The position numbers and the translations under genes are program-made. This document shows, one piece after another, positions 53,648 through 62,600 of a stretch of DNA of 64,000 nt. This DNA is from Heliocidaris erythrogramma (lineage: Eukaryota > Echinodermata > Echinoidea > Camarodonta > Echinometridae), in the NCBI GenBank assembly GCA_025617745.1, contig CM046869.1:6968244-7032243 (forward strand). The letters are read 5' to 3'. Position 1 is the stretch's first letter, and each line of letters opens with the position of its first letter. Under the pieces are notes generated by a model. That model was given only the letters and a program-made list of their open reading frames with translations, was not told where the DNA came from and ran no database searches.

Positions 53648-56600
53648 GTGAGATCAATGGTGTTGTATTTTATCGTAGATTTCTTAATGAGATTTGATCA
53701 GGCAATCCTAGGTTTTAGGGGTCTAAATTATTTTAGGTTGCTAACTAGGGTTAGGGTTAGGGTTAGGGTTAGGGCATAGATGAGCTGAAGTTAGCAACCT
53801 AAAATAAGTTTAGACCGCTAAAACCCAGGATCGCCTTTGATCACAGCGTATTATTTAGTTATAGTCTTTATTTAATGATTTGTCATTTGGGTTCAAACAT
53901 AGGTCTAGATTTCGTCTTTTGGCTTCGCGCTGTTATATGGGGGTACACGGGATACCGCCAGCTTCCCGCCGGCCGGCGCGGGGAGCTAGCCGGCCCTTGC
54001 TGATACCTTAGCATGCCTAGCTAGGCCAGGGCAGGAGTGTTGCTTGACGTGTTTGGACTTCGATTTCGACCTTCATGACCTTGTCCTTGGCCTTGCAACA
54101 GTTGACGAGTGAATGAATGATCATGAAAGAATGAATGAATGAATGCATAGCCATAGGCAAATGAATGAATAGGCGAATGATCATAATTAAAAATGAATAG
54201 GCCTAGGCATGATTAGCCAGGATTTAGCTTCGTGAATGTAGAAAAAAAAAAAATGGCTACACGCCTTCTACACACGAAGCTAGGCGTTATTACCCAGCAA
54301 TCACATTCCGCACGGGGTAGTACGACATGAAAAATGCCCTGAAATCACACTTTTCTGATAGTTTCCGCGACCCACAGACCCTTCCCCACAGCGTTTCCTC
54401 CTAGGGAAACGTTTGTAATGACAATTTTTTTTTGATTGACACTAATTTTTGAAATATATCCATAAAAAGATGATAAAAATTACAGAAAACTCACCAGCGT
54501 TTGCGTATCCATGCCTCCGAGGTCATGCAGATCAAAATGGCGGCACGATCGCCGTAATCGAAATCATGAAAACTATTAGGCGCCGTTTGTAAATTTATTA
54601 TTTAGCTCAATTATTTACATATAATTCACTATTTAGCTCTTTTCTACGATTATTATACGATAAAATGACATAAAGGATACAATGTTTTATAAATAATGAA
54701 TTTTGCAATTTCCATAATATTTGATATATAATGAATTTGTGAAATCATTATTTATAAATAATGGAAACTTCAAAATTCATTATTTATATATGATGAATAT
54801 TGTAAAATCATTATTTAAAAAAAATGGAAATTGCAAAATTCATTATTTATAAAACATTGTATCCTTTATGTCATTTTATCGTATAATAATCGTAGAAAAG
54901 AGCTAAATAGTGAATTATATGTAAATAATTGAGCTAAATAATAAATTTACAAACGGCGCCTAATAGTTTTCATGATTTCGATTACGGCGATCGTGCCGCC
55001 ATTTTGATCTGCATGACCTCGGAGGCATGGATACGCAAACGCTGGTGAGTTTTCTGTAATTTTTATCATCTTTTTATGGATATATTTCAAAAATTAGTGT
55101 CAATCAAAAAAAAATTGTCATTACAAACGTTTCCCTAGGAGGAAACGCTGTGGGGAAGGGTCTGTGGGTCGCGGAAACTATCAGAAAAGTGTGATTTCAG
55201 GGCATTTTTCATGTCGTACTACCCCGTGCGGAATGTGATTGCTGGGTAATAACGCCTAGCTTCGTGTGTAGAAGGCGTATAGCCATTTTTTTTTTTCTAC
55301 ATTCACGAAGCTAATCCTGGCTAGGCATGATGATGATCTGATGATGTTGATGGGCAAATGAACGAATGAATGAACAGATGAATGCATTGACGTGGAGAAG
55401 GTTTACGGTTCACCTAACTCCAGGGAGCTCCAGGTATGATGGGGAGCCCCATGTCTGCACACCTAAGGTTTTGACCTGAAAATGAACAAGAATTTCTTCA
55501 GTATTCCTCTAAAGCTTAATTTTATATTATTCCTGATATTCTAAGGAGTAATGGGGTGTTGCAAGAAAGTTGATCAACTGCAAATTGTAAAGCAAATTAG
55601 AACTACCATTCTGAATGGTTCAGGGTCTGCCCATTCAAGAAGATGCGCTTGCAACAATGATTTTGATTGGTCAGTACCGATCAGTTGCAACGTGCAATCA
55701 ATCGCAACTTTCTTGCAACACCCCACGACACAAGTGTGCAAAAAATCTCGGAACAACTATAGAATATATACCCCACCACAAAAGTTGACCACATGTCCAT
55801 TAGTTGACCAACGCTTCTCTAATTAAGCTGAGTCCAAAGACTTAAGTTTTTTAGCTACCGTAAATCGTAATTCTAACCATCATGTGCTTAGTCCTGAAAA
55901 GGACTATTGAGTAAGAAGAAGAAAGTGGAGAAAAGTTGAGAGGAGAAGAAAAGGAAAGGAGATAGAAATTCAGAGAGTGTAGAAGTAATCTTCATGATCT
56001 TTCTTGAAAGTGTGAAGTCCTGAAAAGTTATTGATGATCAAAAATGTCAAATATATTTGTTTTTAAACCTAGTGCTTGCAGTGCCACTTTTGAACTAAAA
56101 TTCCTGGTATTTCAGTTTCATACACTACTTTTACTCCGCCAATCTTACTTTTTACTCACAAGACAATAAATTGAGTGAGTAAGCTTTAAATTGATACCAA
56201 ATTTGTAGTCATTTGCCAAATTTTGACAAAGATATAAACATTTTTCCAAAAATTGTATTAAAATGTGAATTTTTGTATTGACTTTTTTTTTTTATAACAA
56301 CCTGCAAAGCAGGATTTTCTGCATTTATTGTCAAATCAAATAACAAATTTACAATTTACAGTTAAATAACAATGACAACAGAATAAAGACATGATTATAA
56401 ATCTAAATGAACAAGTAGAAATGGCAGAAATGCAGGGGCCAGCTATCTTAAGCAAAATGCTTGAATGAATAGCAGCCAGTGGAAAGTTCACTTCGCGACG
56501 CAACGTTTACCAAGATGGCTGAGAAGGATAGCACCAAGCACCAAGAAGATCCCCAAGAAGAAGCCGGCAACACACCCACCTGCTTCCGAAATGATAACAC

Positions 56601-59600
56601 CACCCTTTGTACAGGAGGCGCTGCTTCCGGCACCACCCCTGGTCTTCTGACTTTAGAATGTAATAAATCCAATTCTATATATCCTACGTCGATGAAACTC
56701 AAAATGATACCAAATTTGTTTGAATAGTTTTACTTCAGCATGAAGTCACAGTGTAACAGCACCACCCTTTTTTTTGGGGGGGGGGGGGGACCACTTCATG
56801 ACACATGAACTACAACTTGACTTGCTTCATTAGCCCATCCACTTTTAGAATCATATTGCCACTGTTGTCTACAGACCTTTATTAATGGCAGTGTATCTTT
56901 GGCATGATACATGATGAAATTTGCACAGTGACAGAATGATAAACCTGATGTGTTTGTTTTTTATTGTAATATACAGCAGCACAGTGCTGACAGGCTGACC
57001 TGCTTCAAGCCTGCGGTAGAGTTCCTGCTTGGCCAAGGTTTGGAGATCCTTATTACAGAATGGTTCATGGAGACATTCCAGCAAGACCTGCAGAGCAGGA
57101 TAGCTCCCAATTTCTGGTCCACCTTCAAGATCGACAACACATCGTCATCAACAATATGCCTTGATTGCCTCACCCGCGGCATAAACATTCTCCACTCCTC
57201 CATAGTTCCGTATGCTAACAACCTCAGTTTGCTTGTCAGCTGCCTTCCCAATGGGGGCCGGTCCCTGGAAGAACGTTTTGATGTCCTTGTGAAGGCACTT
57301 CTCTTTTATCGCACACCAACCCACTTTTCCGAAGTGGTAAAGACTGTGTACTCATCCGTCTTCAAAGCATTTAGTGATAGCGATGAGAAGAAGGAACAGA
57401 TCAAAACAAGCGATGACAGTGAAATGGACATGGATGAAAGCACCGACATGGAGAAGGAAGATGATGATGATGATGATGACGATGATGATGAAGGTGGAAG
57501 AGACTCGGGTCCTTCCAACTCTGATACCCTAGTAGCTTTTCATCAAATAAATGCACAATTGTAAGAAGTATTTTTATGTTTTTCTTTTTCATGGTTAACA
57601 TAGAATTTGAGGGATCGACAATAGCTGTAAAACAGTCGCCGATGGCGACGTAATGTTACTTTTTTGTGATGCGTACTTCCGGTACAGGCGTGAGTTGAGT
57701 TTTCTTACTGATTAGCTGATGTGTCTTAGTCATGAATAGGTCTAATACGCTATTGAAAAGTGACTTAAACATTGATTTAAATCATACAAAAGTTTTTTTT
57801 GTGGGTATGGGATTCTGTTGCAAAGCAACGATGTGCTGGTCGGAGGAAAATATGTAGTACATGTAGTACGTAGCCATGATAGAAATGTCCTATAAGTGAA
57901 AAGACTGGAAGTAGACAACACAACCGAAAGCTAGACCCACAGCTCTCGCAGCGTGCGTCAAGCAATCATTTATAAATATATGTTGACGCCCTCTAGCGGC
58001 TAAATGGTTTTATATATTGTCGATCCCTCAAATTGTAGTATTATTGTTATTGATCTTCGATTCTTAGATATCTGCGGTGGTATTCTGAAAATGATGTTAT
58101 CTTTTATTTTAGTAAAGCAATGTTAATTGTTTTAACAAATCAAAATTAGGACAAGTCATTGGTTAAAGATTGCAAAGCTGGCTGTGTTGCGTAAAGTTAA
58201 AAGTGACATCTTCTCAAGTGTTTATTGCACGCAATTTCAGTTTGTTATGACAGTTACATGTATATCATTTTCCTTAACATTAAAGATAACATAGTTTTCA
58301 GAATACGGCCCCTGCTCGTTATCATACAAATATGAGGAAAAATTGATATATTCAGATTCAATAAATGTGAAACTTCACAACAGCTAAACATCCATATTTT
58401 AATGTGATTATAACAGTAAATACATAAAACATAAACGGGTCTATCAGTGTAAGTAAGTGTGACCATCTAGAATTATGACTTATTTTGCAGATATTCCCTG
58501 GGTTTACTTGAGAGGGTTTGTGGTGAGCCAGTGACATCTATTATCCATCAAAAGATCAAACATCATGTAGACCAGCAGTGTGCAGGAGAGTTTGAAACAT
58601 CATTCATTTCATCGCTTGAAAGCGTGAGTGGTTCTCTTTCTTATTTACCCTTTTCCCTCAAATTGTACATATAAATCAAGAAGAGTACAAGCTTGTCATG
58701 ATTAGATGAGGTTTATGATTGATTAGAATCTAGGTCTAAATGTAAAATTTTGTTGATGTGAGTTGCTTCAGTTATTTTGACCACCTGGGCCCTCTTGCTT
58801 AAAAAGTTGCGTTTAATCGCAACTCAAAAATTCAAGTCCCAACTAGTTGCAACTCAAAGTGAAAATCAAGTTGCGTTTAATTTTTTGAGTTGCGATTAAA
58901 GGCAACTTTTTACGCAAGAGGGCCCTGGACTGTTCCTGTGAAACGTTGTTTACCTTGTACTTTACTAAACCTGGGGAGCGTTTCATCAAGCATTTTGTCA
59001 GTGATTTTTACTGACAAATTTGTTCTTAGCCAATCAGATGCAAGGATTTCAGTAGCTTATAACAGCTGTCGGTAAATATCACTGATAAAATGCTTGATGA
59101 AACGCTCCCCAGATTACATGTATGTCTTATCAGTACTGTAGTCTCCGAAAGAAAAGAAAGTGAAGTATATATCTTATAAACAGAATCATCAATCTATCAA
59201 ATATATGTTTCCCTTTTATTTCTTCTCAACTTCAGTGGTTGGACAACAAAGTAATGGGGTGGTTGCACCTGGTCTTCTTTGGCAAGAATGCAGAGCGCCC
59301 TCAAAGTCCTGTATTGTCGCAGTCTCTGCAGCAGTGGAAGGAGAGGCTTCAGTACTACTTGTATCAGACATTAGCTGAATTGAGAATTCAGGTAAAATCA
59401 TATTTTTAGTTATTAAAGGTAAAGATTTAGCAAAATATGAGTGGCACCTCGGTTCTCTGCTCTTTTTATTTACCGGTATACTTCTGAATGTCCCATTAGA
59501 GTACTTTTGATGAAAGAATATCAACAGCTTTTTGCGAAAGGCTTCAACAAGCATTCAAGTTCATATTTTTAATTTGTGAAAAGCTTGTTCTTTGGATAAA

Positions 59601-62600
59601 GGAATTTTAATATTTTTACCAGTCTTGAGGTTTATATTGATTGGTCTGCTTAGTTTTCTCAAACTGTATAAATATATAAACATGTCTGTGGTTATGGGGC
59701 ATTCACATTGTTATACGTCATCCGACCTGTCCCCATAGCCGGGCTTGATGTCCCTATAACCGGGTTGTTTTCACACCGACGGAATAAATCGCATTGTTAT
59801 AGGTCATAACCACAGTTTTGTATGTTTACCTCCACCAAAATTGTTGGTCTTGATGACCCTCAAGATTGCATGAGGCTTGTTAATCATCATGTATAATGAA
59901 GGTATGAGATCCATGTTCGGATATATCATAATACAGTAACTTGTAATATAAGATTGCTATAGAGTATTGCTTAGAATTTGGAATAAGATATCCATGACTG
60001 GAATAAAGAATGTGAATTTGTTTATTGATTCTTTCAAGGAGCTGTTCAAACTGTAATACCTCTACCATAATTGTTGGTCTTGATGACCCTCAAGATTGCA
60101 TGAGGCTTGTTAATCATCATGTTTAATGAGGGTCTGAGATACATGTTCGGATATGTCATAATACAGTAATTTGTACCGGTAATATGTGATTGCTATAGAG
60201 TATTGCTTGGAACTTGGAATAAGATATCCATGACTGGAATAAAGAATGTGAATTTGTGTATTGATACTTCAAGGAGCTGTTCAACATCATTGTTGAGTTT
60301 CCTGAATCGATGAGTGCTCTGAATGACCTCAAGAGCTGTCTGGAGAAGACTGACCTGAGAACCAAGCTGGTCCAGTCACTACGGAGTGCTTTCGAGAACA
60401 GACTCCTTCATCCAGGTTGGTACCGCATCATATCTAATCAATGAGCATCAAGGGACACTTAGTCTGCAAAGGACTCCCTTTCATAAAAGACTGCGATTAC
60501 TCCCAATGGAAAATATCAAATGCTTGGATAATGATACTAATTGGTTGAAAAACCACGTTGAGTTTGGTTGGTTTTTTTTTAGTTGTGTTAGAGACCCCAG
60601 AGTGACAGCATGATACATGTGTTAAAGTAGCTTTTTAAAAAACCTACTAGTCCCTGTCAATTTTCAGCACCATATATCAAGATAAGCATGTAGCTCTGCC
60701 TATTTGTTTTGAAAAGGACTTTATTTAATCACACAAGCGTATATAATTTTGTTCCTTTCTTTTCGCCATTTTTGCTCAGGTGTGAACACGACTGATATTT
60801 TGACCCAGTACATCTCGTCCATAAGAGCATTACGTGTGCTGGATCCCTCTGGAATTGTCTTAGAGCTTGTATGTGAACCCATCCGCAAATACCTCAGGTA
60901 TGCCATAATGAGGTACAGTGTATTTAGCAATAACAGCCGATCTCTGTTGCCCTCAAGTATTTAGTCAGGATCAGAGTTTCCGAGGATTAAAGTCTTTGTG
61001 ATAGATTCTGCCGTTTCGAAAGATTTAATTCTACATCAATACCAGATCGATCATGGTGGGGAAATCATCCAAAAATATAGAGATATGGAGAGTCCATAGA
61101 AACAAAAACAATGTCAGTATAGAATTAAAATCATTTTGTTTGTTTAATAGTAGATGTACAAATGACCCCTGTTTGCTGTCATAGTGCACATGCATTAATG
61201 GACATGCTACTTGTTAATTGCTTCAGAAAATATAGCAGGGTCCTTACTATGACAGCTTGTCCTGTGTGTGTGTGTGTGTGTGTAATTGGGTTTTTACAGA
61301 CGTGTATCAATCAGATATGATTATTTACGTCTGGGACCGACCTTTAACGTCACCATCCGAAAGACGTGACTCAGTCTCGAACCTGGGTCCGCTGAATCAG
61401 TTTATAACTTCCACTGGTAGCTGGATTACAGGCGCACGCCACAACGCCCAGTCCTTTATTTAAGTGACCTTTATATGTCGTCGCAAATTGTTACAACAAA
61501 GTACTTTATCCCTTCGAATATTAGAACTTTCCATATTCCTGTAACTGCCATTTTTTTTCTTTGACTACTTTGTCAAACAGGACAAGAGAGGACACTGTCC
61601 GATGCATTGTGTCCAGTCTGACCGACGATAGTTCCAATGAGTTGGCTGAGGAGCTGGTCAAGGCTCAACCGGTCAATGTGGAAGAGGGAGCAGCGACGGG
61701 AACAGAGGAAGCAAACCCTTTTGACTGGCAACCTGACCCCATTGATGCTGACCCAAGTATGACCTTTTGACAGTTAACCTTGAACAGCCAGTTAATTTGT
61801 TGAATGTGATCAGAACTTGAAAGTTATTTCAAGTTATTGTTAAATCAAATATTGTAATAACCTGAGAAGAAATGCCCACTTGTGGATAAAATTTTAAATA
61901 AGAAATAATGATTTCCTGTACAATATATCTTGCTATAAAATTTTTCAGGCCCTGACTTTTATAAATAAGTTCTGGAAAATTTTTTAAATCTGGAATTGTA
62001 GATGTTCACAGAAATAACACATGAAATTAGAGATTTAGTGTAAAACGATGTAGCATCAAGTTTAGAAATTACAAATAAACAAAATCTGTGAATGGTTAAT
62101 TGTTCAATTCAAATTACTACTTTTCACTTGAAGAATGTATTTGGTTTTATGAATTCAGTGCAAAGCTTTTTATTCAAAATTTCAAGTTTAAGATTATTCC
62201 AACAATTTTTAAGTTCATTAAAAACCTCATCTCTAAATTTTTATGTGAATTAAAAGTTTGTTAAATCTTCTTTCTAGGTCAAACTTCCAAAAGCAGGAGA
62301 ACATCTGACATCATCAGCACTTTGGTCAATATCTACGGTAGCCGCGAGCTGTTCGTCAACGAGTACCGCAACTTGCTTGCAGACCGCATCCTCTCCAGCT
62401 TCAGCTATGACACGGCGCGGGAGCTGCGCAATCTAGAGCTCCTCAAGCTCCGGTTCGGCGAGTCACAGCTCCATCAATGTGAGGTGATGCTGAAGGATGT
62501 GGCTGACTCTAAGAGGTAAATGCAGAAGACTTTTCTCCACAAAATAACTGGAATCGTGGGGATGAGTATGTTGAGGGTTAATCATTGTTTAGCTACATGT

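Larger units (their letters stand above)
53648..56976 (+). other. ANAPC2: ANAPC2 intron 1
   Basis: 3.3 kb with a telomere-looped hairpin, a GAAT-rich stretch (54110-54200), a 1.1-kb palindrome, a family-B element, a histone H1-like relic and a poly-T/poly-G run (56768-56789). About 55730-56460 shows nothing recognisable. Confidence 0.8.

Noticed and set aside
55027-55044. MDTQTL mini-exon as the main ANAPC2 start
   Set aside because: Exon 1 at 53573 fits better: it aligns with the AWNTVS block of human ANAPC2, has the right phase and lies at the divergent promoter. The mini-exon is duplicated in an inverted repeat.
56479-56727. MESSLRDATFTKMAEKD frame as ANAPC2 exon 1
   Set aside because: None of its possible donors is in phase 0, as exon 2 needs, and the sequence looks like a histone H1 relic.
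61396-61460. Primate Alu contamination
   Set aside because: Only about 35 bp resemble Alu; flanks are unrelated to primate Alu and include a different tail, so a 7SL-like SINE or chance is more likely than contamination.
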